From SKHV01 sp963678565 (lineage in GTDB: Bacteria > Bacteroidota > Bacteroidia > Bacteroidales > Prolixibacteraceae), in the NCBI GenBank assembly GCA_963678565.1, contig OY782875.1, positions 2,108,001 through 2,172,000 of the forward strand: 64,000 bases of DNA, in the 5' to 3' direction. Shown here piece after piece: positions 1 through 10,012 of this stretch. Under the pieces are notes generated by a model. It had not been told where the DNA came from, did no database searches, and saw nothing but the letters and a program-made list of their open reading frames with translations. Both the position numbers and the translations under genes were made by a program. Position 1 is the stretch's first letter; each line of letters starts with the position of its first letter.

Positions 1-2133
1 AAATCAATTTTTGATATTAGCAAAAATATATTTTCAAATATTGTATAATATCTATCTCTGAAAGTATAACTGCTCGCTAAAAAACTTGTAAAACCTCTTT
101 TTTCATAAACATCACCAAACATGGCTTTCTTCCCATGTTCATGGTTGCAGCCCAGATAATTAAGAATTACTGAAACTGTTTTTTGCTTATTTTCTTCACT
201 TATTTTTAGTTCATTTAGTTTTATCTTGTTAAGTGATTTATTGGTTTGGTCTGGAGAAGTATATAAAAATGCACATATTATTTGATAATACTCAAATATC
301 TTCAATTTCTCGTTGTAACTATCGTCTGTTGCATGACTTATTATGAGGCTGTTAAATATGGTCTGATAGTAGTTATTAAACTCAGAGAATACTTCATATA
401 GAATATAATTGCTAGTAAAGTTGGTATATGTTAATACAAATTCATTCCATTGTAAGCCTGGATAATATGGACCATGTTGAGTACCTCCATTTTCATATAA
501 TTCATAGGCTTTTTGAATATTTTGGGAGTTGTCATTAATTTTACCTACTGACCGTGTAAATAATTTATTCTCTTTTATTTCACGAATCGCCTCTCGTATA
601 TCAGAATCCTCTAAATTTAAATTTTCAAATGTTTTATCTAAATCTATTTGCCTAATTTCCTCAAGAATTTCAGTTCTATCATCCAACCAATAGTGGGAAG
701 AGATAAGGTTGAAGAGATGCTTTAGATTGAATTTTGACAGAAATATATTTATTTGATGTTCATCTGTTTGTAGGTTATTCTTTTCAAATAACGTTCTATA
801 AATAATAAAACTCTTCTTGTAATCATCAATAGCTAACAAGCTACAAGCATAAGCAATCTCAAATGAAAAAAAGTCATCTTTCCCCTCACTAGTTTTTATT
901 TTGTTTAAAAGTTTGTCGAATTGCAGACTTAAGTGTAATTCCGTAATTTCTTCACTATCATTTTTCTTATTGTCCAGTAAATTAATATTAAATGTTTTCA
1001 ATTGATTCTCATAGTTTCCTAATCGATATTTTAAGCTTGGCGCAATTACATTTGGACGAGTTAAATAGTTATTAACTATTTCTATATTTTCATAACCTTG
1101 GAATCTGAAAATAAGTGAGTCATTTAATTTTTTAACAATTTCAGTGATTTTTTCGATGCAATCGTTGGAATCGTATTCTTCAGAAACAGTAATATTTCCA
1201 TTGTCTATTTTTATTGAGCTAAATAAATTATAAACTTCTTTGTCAATTGATTGAATAGCATAACTACTAATATCATAATGATATACTTCTTCTTTTTCTC
1301 TGTTAAACGGAAAAATATTTGAGATTAATTCTGGGTTTATAAATTTTAATCCCTTGAATTTTATAATTGACTGATATATTTCATCTACAATATTCATATC
1401 TACATTCTTATCATCACTCTTATATGTCGCCAAAATTGTGTTATTATTCTTCTTGTGAATTGGTCTGAGGTTATTTAGTTCATTATACTTTTGTTTTTGG
1501 AATTCAAGTAATGAATTTATTGGCGATGGATTATTTTCGCTCATTAATCTATCTTTATGCAAGAAAAAAAAGAAATTAATCAATTTTTCTTTATGATTAA
1601 TTAAGTCATTTGAAATGACAAACTCTTCATATTTATTGGCATTATTATGATACAATCGAATCCTCTTAAAATCTGTCAATATTATCCACTTGCAACCAAT
1701 CTTAAATCGATACTCATTTGCTTGCATTAATGGATTCGAATACTTTGCCCTTTCCTGTTTTTTAAAATCAGAATTCAAATTTTTCACTTCGACTACGGCA
1801 ACCACAGGTTCTTTTTTTTCGTTTTCCTTTTTCGATTCGAAAAAATCCTAAAATTGCATCTGGTTTTGTCGTGTCATATGGTGTTTTTTCTTCAAGAATT
1901 AAGTTCTTTACTTCATATGATTTTTCTTGACTATAATCCAACACATTTGAAAATATTTGCTGGAAAAATTGAGGTTTGTTTTGGTCTTCCCCTTCGCTCT
2001 TTATATCTCCATTATCAAGTGCTGTTACCCAATTTCTTATAATTTCCTTTTTATCACTTATATCATTTACAAGTTTTGCAAGGTCAAATTTTGATAATGC
2101 TTCTGCTAATATGTCATCATCAATTATCGGCAT
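1..2133 (-). pseudogene. Large protein with N-terminal PD-(D/E)XK nuclease motif, frameshifted, 3' end outside window
   Basis: The minus strand is open from the ATG at 2133 to about 1845 and then, one frame over, from about 1845 to the window edge, giving more than 700 residues. The junction is a run of six A on the + strand (1840-1845); removing one base joins the frames. The repaired N-terminal part reads KPDAILGFFES, a short linker and then PVVAVVEVKN. The D followed by ExK is the PD-(D/E)XK nuclease arrangement seen in many restriction enzymes. The rest is alpha-helical and Asn/Lys rich and I do not recognise it. It is the last gene of the array on this side, just upstream of element 1. 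A restriction or defence nuclease is my inference. The frameshift could be a sequencing indel. Confidence 0.6.
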
Positions 2134-2207
2134 ATAAATTATCTGAAGTTTTGTTCGTTTTCAATTCGCTAGGGATGTTCATTGTCGTTTGTTTTTAAAA
2201 TGCCCTA

Positions 2208-2394
2208 CAACGGTAAATTGTATGGTGTCGTAGGGCATTTCAAGGCACTTTCCTGTCAAGTTGCTAAGTAGCCGAAGCGCAGATTTGACACCTGCGAATT
2301 TGACCCGCCGTCGAAGCTGCGCTTCGGCGGTGCTGATAGGAGAGCCAAAGCTTCAAATACTCACTATCTGCCCTATGCACTATACAAAATGTTG
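2208..2394 (-). repeat. attC-like element 1
   Basis: It begins CAACGG and ends TATACAAAATGTTG. The arms TTGTATGGTGTCGTAGGG and CCCTATGCACTATACAA pair with G-T wobbles and one bulged T. At 187 bp it is the only long member; its centre is unlike the others. It serves the PHP-ATPase body 2395-4855, whose ends GTTGTGCACA and TGTGCACAAC are complementary. Confidence 0.85.
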
Positions 2395-2408
2395 TGCACA
2401 GTATTTTA

Positions 2409-2699
2409 TTAATTTTCAACTAGTTCATATGTCTCTAAATCTTGATAAATTGCTTGCATTTCCGTGTTTAGTTGACTTAAATATTCAACACAAATTTGAT
2501 GGTATAAATCTTCAGATTCATCTTCTAATACAAACTCAAATAATCCTTTCTTTAACTCCTTTAATATTGAATTAAAAGAAGATTTTATATTGTTTGGATT
2601 GTCATCAGTTAATGTTATTTGGAGAATTGTATCTCCAACTTCTAAACACAAATATGTGTTAGTTTCTTCTCTTCTAATGTTTGCTTTTTTAGTTTCCAT
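2409..2699 (-). CDS. Small protein of unknown function, partner of the PHP-ATPase
   Basis: I chose the ATG at 2699, giving 96 residues starting METKKANIRREETNTY, because the longer frame start lies inside the upstream gene. The start overlaps the end of the PHP-ATPase gene by about 11 bp, so the two are translationally coupled. The protein is acidic and mainly alpha/beta, with a C-terminal helix rich in Glu, Leu and Gln. No signal peptide or membrane segment is visible. I do not recognise a family. Its stop lies 15 bp from element 1, as usual for these cassettes. A regulator or accessory of the ATPase is the simplest inference. Confidence 0.6.
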   Translation of the reverse strand: METKKANIRREETNTYLCLEVGDTILQITLTDDNPNNIKSSFNSILKELKKGLFEFVLEDESEDLYHQICVEYLSQLNTEMQAIYQDLETYELVEN

Positions 2700-4826
2700 A
2701 TATTTTTCCTCTTTCGCCAAAGGCTTCTTTACCACCTTCTAATGTTTTCATACTAATTTCTTTCCAATCTAATGCTGGTCTAGAACCATATAGACACTTT
2801 AATAAATTCAAGAATGGATTACCTGTTAAAGTAAAATATTGTCCTTGGTCGTGTAATCTATAAATAGAATTATATGGTAAAGTTCTGACTGCAATGTTTG
2901 CATCGTGAGTTGCAATTATTACTTTTTTGCCTAATAAAGCTTTTTCTTTAAGTAATGGAACTATCACATCATTAATATAATCATTGCCTAAACTTTTTTC
3001 AGGCTCATCTATTAAGTATATTTCTTTATCTTCTTTAAGCTCTTTATGTAGCAAAATCATTGAAGATTCTCCATTTGATGGACTATATGGAGTGCCATTT
3101 AGAGTAAAATGTTTGTATTTAAGGAGTAAATCACTTAGTGAATTAATAGTTTCAATGCTTTCTATTTCATTTAAATCTGATATTTTTGAGAATAAGTCAT
3201 TTGTGTAGATGTGTTTAGATATAGATGTTATTGCATTTATAAATTGTTTTTGTGGTGTCTTTTTTACATCCTTTACTGGTGTATAATTTCTATCCGAAAT
3301 TGAACCATTATGAAATAGTAAATTTGTTCTACACTTAAGCTCTCCTTTAATACCTAAACTGCCAACATATTCCTCAATTGGTGAAAAATCTATTTGTGTA
3401 CTTTCTAATATTTTTTTTATAGCATTTTCAATTTTTATTCGATTACGAGCGTATTCAGAAAAACCCGTTTTCATCGGTTTAGGTGGAAGACTTGTTTTTT
3501 TTGTAATCTCCGTCTGAAAACAAGAGACTATATTATTTAATAATATTATACTTTTGTTCTCAATAAATTTATTTTCAACTCCATTTTTAAGTTGGCTTGA
3601 TACCTTTTCTATCAGTTCAATTAATTCAACAATTAAATCATTATCTACATAATCATCAATATTTTCATTATCTAAAATATATTCTTTGAACTCAAGAAAT
3701 TCCTTTAAAATTGAAGATATATCATCAAGAACCCTTTCAGACTGCGTTTCATCTTCTTCATTGATGTTCTTGATTTTTAATGTTCTTGAAATCTTATTTG
3801 TTTCTTGGAAAGAAAAATGTAAAAGATACTTTGTTAAAGAAGTAACATCCTCATCAGTAACATCTTTTATGAATTTTATTTCATTTTCGCAATCATCAAT
3901 TCCAAAATCAGATGTATTACAGTTAAAAGTACTTCCTTTTATATCAAAGACATCATTTAAATGACTGTCGTTTGATTTGTAAACCGATGTTTTATGACCT
4001 TTTGCATTAAAATATTTTGATAAAGATTCTAGTATTATTGTTTTACCAGTTCCTTTTGAACCAAATAAAATATTGATGTCATTAAATATATTTAATCTAA
4101 TAATTTCCGCAGCTGTAAATGGTGCGATTTCTATATATTCTTTTACTTTTTTATTTAAGACTGTATCTATTGTTGCTTCATCTTTTTCTAAAAGAAGACA
4201 AAATTGCTCAAAACTTTCAACTGGTAATCTTAATTCAGGAAGAGTCTTTGATGTTTCAATGTAATCATCCCAGTTGTGAATATCAGAACCATATATTGAA
4301 TTATGTCCGTGGCTTATGTAAATTCCCGCAGATATTGAATTTGTAGCTTCTTTTAATATTCTTTTAGAATCTGATACTAAATCATATAAAATATTTAATT
4401 CTTCATCTCCAATATTTGGTTTTTTGACAAAATAATGTGCAACGTAAATGCAATCTAAAGAATCAAAATTTTTTACTATTTCTTCTAGAGAGATGTTGAA
4501 TTTATCGGGGTGACACTCTCCAATAACATCCTTTATTTTTCTGTCAAAAATTTCGTAATTCTTGGGATTACAAATTACTATTAAATGTGATTTTTTTTGT
4601 TTTGAAGGATGTCAAATTCTATTCCTGGCCATATTTGACAATAAGAAGATACACTATCTCTGAATTCGACATATTGGTCTAAGTCGAAATGGTTATGATT
4701 AGTAATTGCCAATATTTTTACATCAGTATCTTTTAGTATATCGACAAATTTGTCTTTCTCAATATTTCGAGAAGGAGCATCTCCTGATTTTACTTTTCTA
4801 GTATGAGTGTGAATGTCAATTTTCAT
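2689..4826 (-). pseudogene. PHP-domain plus SMC-type ATPase (TrlF-like), one homopolymer frameshift
   Basis: The ATG at 4826 starts MKIDIHTHTRK, a PHP-type metal-binding HxH, followed by ITNHNHFDLDQY and WPGIEFDILQ. The frame breaks at a run of eight T on the + strand (4591-4598). One added base continues it as SHLIVICNPKNYEIFDRKI. Further on are a Walker A motif GSKGTGKT (near 4030-4060), an ABC-like signature SNGESSM, a Walker B motif IYLIDEPEKSLG and an H-loop VIIATHDAN. The repaired length is about 712 residues. PHP fused to an SMC/ABC ATPase is the layout of TrlF-family proteins. The PHP part is likely a nuclease or phosphoesterase gated by the ATPase; a defence role is inference. It forms an operon with the small gene downstream. 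Confidence 0.7.
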
Positions 4827-4855
4827 AGATGTAGTGTCGGTTTTTATATTGTGCA

Positions 4856-4982
4856 CAACGGAAAATTGTATGTTGCGTAGCGGATTACGGTGCGATTGTC
4901 TGTCCGTGAGGACAAGGACAATCGGGGCGAGAATCCGCCCCACGCATACCGCTGCAACCGCTATGAAATATACAAAATGTTA
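4856..4982 (-). repeat. attC-like element 2
   Basis: It begins CAACGGAAAATTGTATGTTG and ends GAAATATACAAAATGTTA. Its central hairpin class (GATTGTCTGTCCGTGAGGAC) is nearly identical to element 23 although the genes differ. It serves the Fic body, whose ends GTTAACATTA and TAATGTTAAC pair. Confidence 0.88.
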
Positions 4983-4992
4983 ACATTAGTTT

Positions 4993-5949
4993 TTATTTGA
5001 ATTTGTATTTGGTAAGTCTTTTATCTCCTTCCTTTTCAATGATTCCATTGTCAACCGCATTTTTTAAATCTCGGCTCGCTGTAGCTGGAGATATATTTTT
5101 ATATGCTCTTAAGTAGTCCTGTCGCGAAAATTCCTTTGCTCCGATTAAGTCTTTAAAATGAATAATTCTGTCGTTATCTGTTAAGCTTATTCTTTGTGAT
5201 TTGAGTAACTCCTCCAATGAATCTTTTATGATCGAGAGCATGAACTCAATAAAAGCAGTTGATGTTCCTTGGCTGTCAGATTTACCTAGTACGTTATAAT
5301 AATCTTGCTGTTTTTCTTTAATTAATGTTTCTATTGGTAGAAATTCAAAAATTGGAGAGTACTCCTTTAAAATCATTGTTTGCCAAAGTCTTCCCATACG
5401 TCCATTGCCGTCTATAAATGGATGAATAAATTCAAACTCATAATGGAATACGCAACTTTTAATTAAAAGTAGGTCATTGTCGTTTTTTAGGTAATTAAAC
5501 AGGTCATTCATTAGTGGTTTGACCATTTCACCTGGAGGTGCAAGATGTGCCAGTTCACTACCTTTTACAATACCAACCGATGTAGCTCGCAGTTTGCCTG
5601 CATTATCGATTAGATTTTTCATTAAAATTTGATGTGCATCACAAAGAGACTTTAGTGAATATGTTTTAAACTCGTTAAGGCTATCGTAAACTGCAATTGC
5701 ATTCTTAACTTCGATAATATCTTTTTGTGGTGCAAGTATTCGTTTGTTGTCTAATAAATCAGTAATCTGTTCTACAGTAAGTGTATTTCCTTCAATTTCG
5801 AGAGATGATTGAATTGTTTTTATCCTATTTTTTTTTCGTAATTCAGTTGGCTGTTTTGATAAATGAGCAGCATTTATTTCACCAATTTTTTCTGAAATAG
5901 AAGCAACTAGTGCCAGAATATTATTTGTTATTTCGTAAGGTGGTTTCAT
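4993..5949 (-). CDS. Fic-domain protein with C-terminal winged helix
   Basis: The 318-residue protein carries the Fic signature HPFIDGNGRMGRLWQ (about residues 175-190). In known Fic enzymes the His is catalytic and the loop binds nucleotide, so it probably transfers AMP or a related group to a protein hydroxyl. An N-terminal SLEIEGN (about residues 50-56) fits the inhibitory motif [S/T]xxxE[G/N], suggesting a self-inhibited enzyme. The C-terminal 60 residues (FSRQDYLRAYKNISPATASR) look like a winged helix, so DNA binding or self-regulation is plausible. It is the only gene of its cassette, with its stop about 10 bp from element 2. The target cannot be told from sequence. Confidence 0.93.
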   Translation of the reverse strand: MKPPYEITNNILALVASISEKIGEINAAHLSKQPTELRKKNRIKTIQSSLEIEGNTLTVEQITDLLDNKRILAPQKDIIEVKNAIAVYDSLNEFKTYSLKSLCDAHQILMKNLIDNAGKLRATSVGIVKGSELAHLAPPGEMVKPLMNDLFNYLKNDNDLLLIKSCVFHYEFEFIHPFIDGNGRMGRLWQTMILKEYSPIFEFLPIETLIKEKQQDYYNVLGKSDSQGTSTAFIEFMLSIIKDSLEELLKSQRISLTDNDRIIHFKDLIGAKEFSRQDYLRAYKNISPATASRDLKNAVDNGIIEKEGDKRLTKYKFK

Positions 5950-6033
5950 AATCTAAACTATTTGATAATGTCATATGATACTATCAAAGATAGCCTTTAC
6001 AAATGGAAAACCTGCTATAATTTAAATTAATGT

Positions 6034-6160
6034 TAACGGTTGGTACATGTTGTCGGGGTGGATTTCGGAGAGCGTTCCTGTCCGAAGGACACGGAACTGC
6101 GATGCGAGAATCCGTAGTTGGCGAACCACCGAACCCCGCCCTGCAATATGTACTGTGTTA
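6034..6160 (-). repeat. attC-like element 3
   Basis: It begins TAACGGTTGGTACATGTTG and ends CAATATGTACTGTGTTA, so both arms carry the same change to TACATG, keeping the stem. It is almost the same as element 30. Its body (6161-7317) lacks matching ends. Confidence 0.85.
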
Positions 6161-6184
6161 GCCATAGTTTTTTGTTTTTCATTT

Positions 6185-6763
6185 TTACGCTACCCACATT
6201 TCTCGTTGTCCGATTATTGTCCATTTACCTTGATTTTTTTCTATAAATACAATTTGTCCGAATCCCAAAAGTGGTCCATGTAAAAAGTCAAAATAGAAAC
6301 AAGCTTTGTCTCGATTTTCGTTAAATACAATTCTCGAATATCTTACTACTCCAATTTTTTTATAATTCCCTTCTAATGTTTCGATTTCAGAAACGGGTAA
6401 AATTTTGTATTTACCTATTTCAGTAATTTTTCTTAAGTCAATGGATTTTGATATAGCCTGAGAATAAAGTTTTTTGATAAGAAAAATATAAGAGATGTCA
6501 ACTGGGAAATTTGATGCGAAATTTTTTGGTTCTAAAATATCTGTCTGTCTCTCGGAAGTTGGATAAGCAATTAACGAATCTTTAAAAAATACAATAAGTC
6601 GAGAGGTGTCAAGTTTACGATTTTCGTTTTTTTGATTTATTATTCTTAATTCGTCTTGATACTTAATGCTATCTTCTTTTGTTGCATCGTCAGCCAGAGG
6701 CATTGGAGGAGGAAGCAAAGGTTCGTAATACCATTGAGTTCCGATAAGAGCTAAGAAAGTCAA
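6185..6763 (-). pseudogene. Unknown protein, 5' end missing
   Basis: A 192-residue frame has no ATG. It opens at a TTG, with an in-frame stop about ten codons upstream. It begins with a short hydrophobic stretch followed by WYYEPLLPPPMPLADD, as if the first part of a signal peptide or lipoprotein anchor were lost. The remainder contains DTSRLIVFFKDSLIAYPTSE and ends GKWTIIGQREMWVA, resembling small secreted Bacteroidota proteins of unknown role. The cassette ends here are not complementary, so I infer that a deletion joined the 3' part of one cassette to another. No function can be assigned. Confidence 0.55.
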
Positions 6764-6859
6764 ATATTTGAGAGAAAAGGTTGATTACAGAATTTAGTCG
6801 GAAAAAGACATAGAAATTTTTTACTGAGTCCTTTTGAGAGATAAAACTTGATAATTCAG

Positions 6860-7303
6860 TCAAATCAATATTGGGAATTCCTTCATCAGAAAATGTTTTG
6901 CAAAATATCGATACAACTCAATTTTTCTTTTGGACCAGTTCTCTCCATATATTTCTTTAAAGTCTATTTTTCTTTGAGCATGTAAACTATCATAATTGTC
7001 TGTTATAAAAGAGACAAAATCCGTATAAGCTTTATCTGATTGTGCTGTTTTATTATTGTTACATTCATCACATATTACTTTGGGAAATTTTAAATTCTTG
7101 TCTTTGGAATTCTCAATTGTGATAAGTTTGTTCTCCTCTCCTTTATAAAATCCATCGAACCTTTTATTTCCCATCAGTTTTCTAATCTCAGCAGCTTTAA
7201 TTTTATGCTCTCCTGAGTTAGCTACATTTTTATTACAAATCCAACATTTTTGCACTTTCTTTACTTGTTTTGTTTTCAGTCTTTCCAGTATTTGCAGGCG
7301 CAA
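6860..7303 (-). CDS. HNH-type zinc endonuclease-like protein
   Basis: The 147-residue frame has a CWIC pair, then GEHKIKAAEIRK, then ICDECNNNKTAQSD. This is the CxxC, His-containing and CxxCN order of zinc-bound HNH nucleases. The C-terminal helix (YRYFAKHFLMKEF) is unassigned. The only start near the cassette edge is a TTG at 7303; the next Met is inside the domain. It is the second gene of a composite cassette. If active it would cut DNA, but whether for defence, homing or repair cannot be told. The 3' end may also be affected by the deletion inferred between it and the next gene. Confidence 0.6.
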   Translation of the reverse strand: MRLQILERLKTKQVKKVQKCWICNKNVANSGEHKIKAAEIRKLMGNKRFDGFYKGEENKLITIENSKDKNLKFPKVICDECNNNKTAQSDKAYTDFVSFITDNYDSLHAQRKIDFKEIYGENWSKRKIELYRYFAKHFLMKEFPILI

Positions 7304-7317
7304 AATTCTATTACCCC

Positions 7318-7444
7318 TAACGTTGAATTGTATGTTGTCGGTGCGGAATTCGAAGAGCGTTTTTGTCGACCGACAAAAATGCTAGAGAAAGGAGCAGAGG
7401 CAACAAATAAAGCAGTTCACCGTACTGCAATATACAAATTGTTA
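7318..7444 (-). repeat. attC-like element 4 (noncoding-cassette class)
   Basis: It begins TAACGTTGAATTGTATG and ends CAATATACAAATTGTTA, with inner hairpin TTTTTGTCGACCGACAAAAA. This class sits left of every copy of the noncoding body, so it is the attC of noncoding cassette 1. Confidence 0.9.
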
Positions 7445-8012
7445 CAAGCAGTTAATAAAAAACTGCCTACAACTTATTTTATGTTTGGTAACTAAAAGTT
7501 GTGTGCAGGCGAGCTTTTTTGTTTGAATTTTATACTTACGTTTTTAAAATATTTACACTTAGCTCACAAAAACAAATAGTTGATTCTAAAAAGCTAAAGT
7601 GTCACAACAAATAAGTGTTGTTTGTTTATTTATCGACTAAAAGATTAAACAACCAAGAAAGAACTACGATTAAGAGCTTTAAAAAGCGCGGGGCGAACTT
7701 GTCCACAAGCGCAAGGCAGTTTTAGCTTTGAATGAAATTGCGGAATAAAGTTGCTCTTTGATTGAACTCGGATTTAAGTTTATAGAAAGTGTTGAACATG
7801 AAATAGAGTAGGGCGACTTAATTTATTATTTGTAATTGGACTAGTCTTAAACGTAAACAATAATTTGTTTGCAGCAAAAAGCAACAAAGCACTGAATGTA
7901 AACTGAATAAATGCTAGATCAAATTAAGTTGCCCGACATAGATTAAAAGTTGAAAAGAGCAATATCTCCGACAAAACTTAGAGCAGCAATTACAAAAAAA
8001 TCTAATTGCTTG
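7445..8012 (-). repeat. Noncoding cassette body, copy 1 of 9
   Basis: This 568-bp body has no convincing ORF on either strand and recurs eight more times. Its ends CAAGCA and TGCTTG continue the GTTA/TAAC cores. Near the left end (about 7457-7522) is a hairpin, GCCTACAACTT against AAGTTGTGTGCAGGC, with A-runs and T-runs outside it, so it could terminate transcription in both directions. Two nested long-range pairings follow: 7751-7758 with 7955-7962 (TTGCTCTT/AAGAGCAA) and 7811-7824 with 7921-7934 (GGGCGACTTAATTT, one mismatch). A small stem AGCAATTA/TAATTGCT lies at the right end. A minus-strand structured RNA ending at the hairpin is my inference. Confidence 0.75.
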
Positions 8013-8140
8013 TAACGGAAAATTGTAAGTTGTCGTTGCGGATTGCGGGTGATTGTCCGTCCGCGAGGACGAAGACAATCATGCGGGAATCCAGGGCGAC
8101 AACCTGCACCGAACGCCGCAATGCAATTTACAAAATGTTA
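8013..8140 (-). repeat. attC-like element 5
   Basis: The arms TTGTAAGTTGTCGTTGCGG and CCGCAATGCAATTTACAA pair fully on the + strand with two G-T wobbles and one bulged T. Centre class GATTGTCCGTCCGC/GACAATC is shared with elements 19, 21, 28 and 29. Its body ends are GTTATACGC and GCGTATAAC. Confidence 0.9.
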
Positions 8141-8151
8141 TACGCTGGCCG

Positions 8152-9006
8152 TTATTTCAATTTGTCAATATTCCCTTTAGTTATATATAATGATCCGTTT
8201 CTCAATGTTACAATATCATCCTGAAAAGCTTCTCCAATGTAAGTGCTATTTAAAAATACACTATTTCTATGAACTTTAATAATAAGGTTCTCATTGAAAA
8301 TTAGACTCTCAGAATTCTTATTTACAGGACAAGATTTCAAAATCAATCCATTTGGAATAAGATATGTTATCCCCTTGCCTGATGTGGATATAAACTCCCA
8401 AAATGAATTTTTAATATTTAAATTCCCATTGTCAAGAATAATCGTATCACCAATATTTACCTTTCCAACAAATTCTCGATTAAAGAAAATGTTCTGCTTA
8501 TAATTCTGAATTAAATCGTCCCCTATTTTATAATCAGAAGTATCTTTCATATTTGATATTTGAATTTTAAGTCCTTTGGGGAAAAGGTATGTAATTCCTT
8601 TGTGATTTGTTTTAGTGTATTCAACATCATTTGCTCCACTCGCCATGCCAGTAGAGAGTATTAAGAATAATGTAAATCCAAGTACACTAAAGCTTACTGA
8701 TAAAATTGATAATTTTTTCATTGTGTTTGTTTTTAAGTTAAACAATTGAAATACTTGATTAATTAGAAAGCTTTTCCAGTCTTTTAGGAAACTCAATCTT
8801 TTACTTTTTCTCTTTGCAGAATAGAAGTTAAAACCGAGGTTGTCACCAATAATTTTAAGAGTATAACTCCTCGGGTTTACGATACCAGATTCAATTCGTT
8901 GAATAGTCCGTAAGCTTAGGTTGCAATTTTTTGATAACTCATCTTGAGTTAATCCAATAGAATTCCTAATCTCTGAAACTTTTCGTCCTAATTCTGGTTG
9001 CTTCAT
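8152..9006 (-). CDS. Membrane-anchored XRE-type helix-turn-helix protein
   Basis: Residues 5-60 form an XRE/Cro-type HTH (GLTQDELSKNCNLSLRTIQR). One membrane segment lies at about residues 99-120. The outer part holds two related units of about 75 residues, beginning KGITYLFPKGLKIQ and KGITYLIPNGLILK, each ending in a GD.I.L.NG.L.I-like strand. The DNA-binding end is thus cytoplasmic and the duplicated domain is probably periplasmic, like a one-component membrane regulator that senses something outside. Its DNA targets and ligand are unknown. It is alone in its cassette. The 172 bp upstream of it hold no gene; its regulatory region presumably lies there. Confidence 0.75.
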   Translation of the reverse strand: MKQPELGRKVSEIRNSIGLTQDELSKNCNLSLRTIQRIESGIVNPRSYTLKIIGDNLGFNFYSAKRKSKRLSFLKDWKSFLINQVFQLFNLKTNTMKKLSILSVSFSVLGFTLFLILSTGMASGANDVEYTKTNHKGITYLFPKGLKIQISNMKDTSDYKIGDDLIQNYKQNIFFNREFVGKVNIGDTIILDNGNLNIKNSFWEFISTSGKGITYLIPNGLILKSCPVNKNSESLIFNENLIIKVHRNSVFLNSTYIGEAFQDDIVTLRNGSLYITKGNIDKLK

Positions 9007-9178
9007 TTCTTTAAAGGTTTAAGCAAGATTATCAATAACTTAAAAACATTTAAAAATATCTCGACGTATTTAGTGCGTCATTCTTACGTCATCTTGTCTA
9101 AGACGCTGTTAATTTGATTTTTATTGTGTTTGTTACGAGTCTAATTAATATGTATAATGCAATTTTTCGGCTTGCGTA

Positions 9179-9305
9179 TAACGGAAAATTGTATGTTGTT
9201 GGTGCGGATTTCGAAGAGCGTTTTTGTCGACCGACAAAAATGCTAGAGAAAGGAGCAAAGGCAATAAATAAAGCAGTTCACCGTACTGCAATATACAAAT
9301 TGTTA
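9179..9305 (-). repeat. attC-like element 6 (noncoding-cassette class)
   Basis: Same class as element 4, with opening TAACGGAAAA, a GTTGGTGCGG arm and the inner hairpin around GTCGAC. It is the attC of noncoding copy 2. Confidence 0.9.
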
Positions 9306-9875
9306 CAAGCAGTTAATAAAAAACTGCCTACAACTTATTTTATGCTTGGCCACTAAAAGTTGTGTGCATGCGAGCTTTTTTGTTTGATTTTTATACCTGC
9401 GTTTTTAAAATATTTACACTTAGCTCACAAAAACAAGTAGTTGATTCAAAAAAGCTAAAGTGTCACAACAAATAAGTGTTGTTTGTTTATTTATCGATTA
9501 AAAGATTAAACAACCAAGAAAGAACTACGATTAAGAGCTTTAAAAAGCGCGGGGCGAACTTGTCCACAAGCGCAAGGCAGTTTTTAGCTTTGAATGAAAC
9601 TGCGGAATAAAGTTGCTCTTTAATTAAACTCGGATTTTAAGTTTATAAAAAGTGCTGAACATGAAATAGAGTAGGGCGACTTAATTTATTATTTGTAATT
9701 GGACTTATCTTAGACGTAAACAATACTTTGTTTGCAGCTAAAAGCAACAAAGCACTGAATGTAAACTGAATAAATGCTAGACCAAATTAAGTTGCCCAAC
9801 AAAGAATAAAAGTTAAAAAGAGCAATTTCTCCGACAAAACTTAGAGCAGCAATTACATAAAAATCTAATTGCTTG
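9306..9875 (-). repeat. Noncoding cassette body, copy 2 of 9
   Basis: This copy is colinear with copy 1 over 570 bp, with scattered substitutions and short indels. The left hairpin and both long-range pairings are kept, and the stem CTTTGTTTGC/GCAACAAAG is clear here. Confidence 0.75.
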
Positions 9876-10001
9876 TAACGGTAAATTGTATGTTACGTAG
9901 GGGATTTCGGAGAGCGTTACTGTCGACCGTTACATCTTAATTTGATAAAAGATGTGATGCCAGAAAACCGCTGAACCCCCTATGGAATATACAAAATGTT
10001 A
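9876..10001 (-). repeat. attC-like element 7
   Basis: It begins TAACGGTAAATTGTATG and ends GGAATATACAAAATGTTA. Its centre is shared with element 33 (TAATTTGATAAAAG loop). It serves the STAND body, with ends GTTAGGCAC and GTGCCTAAC. Confidence 0.88.
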
Positions 10002-10012
10002 GGCACTGGGCT

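Noticed and set aside
7250..7495. Plus-strand ORFs of 60-80 residues repeated nine times (GKLYVVGA...MLEKGAEAT)
   Set aside because: They run across the attC-like element and the start of the noncoding body. Similarity follows the DNA repeat, starts and ends differ, and indels break some copies, so I see no coding constraint.
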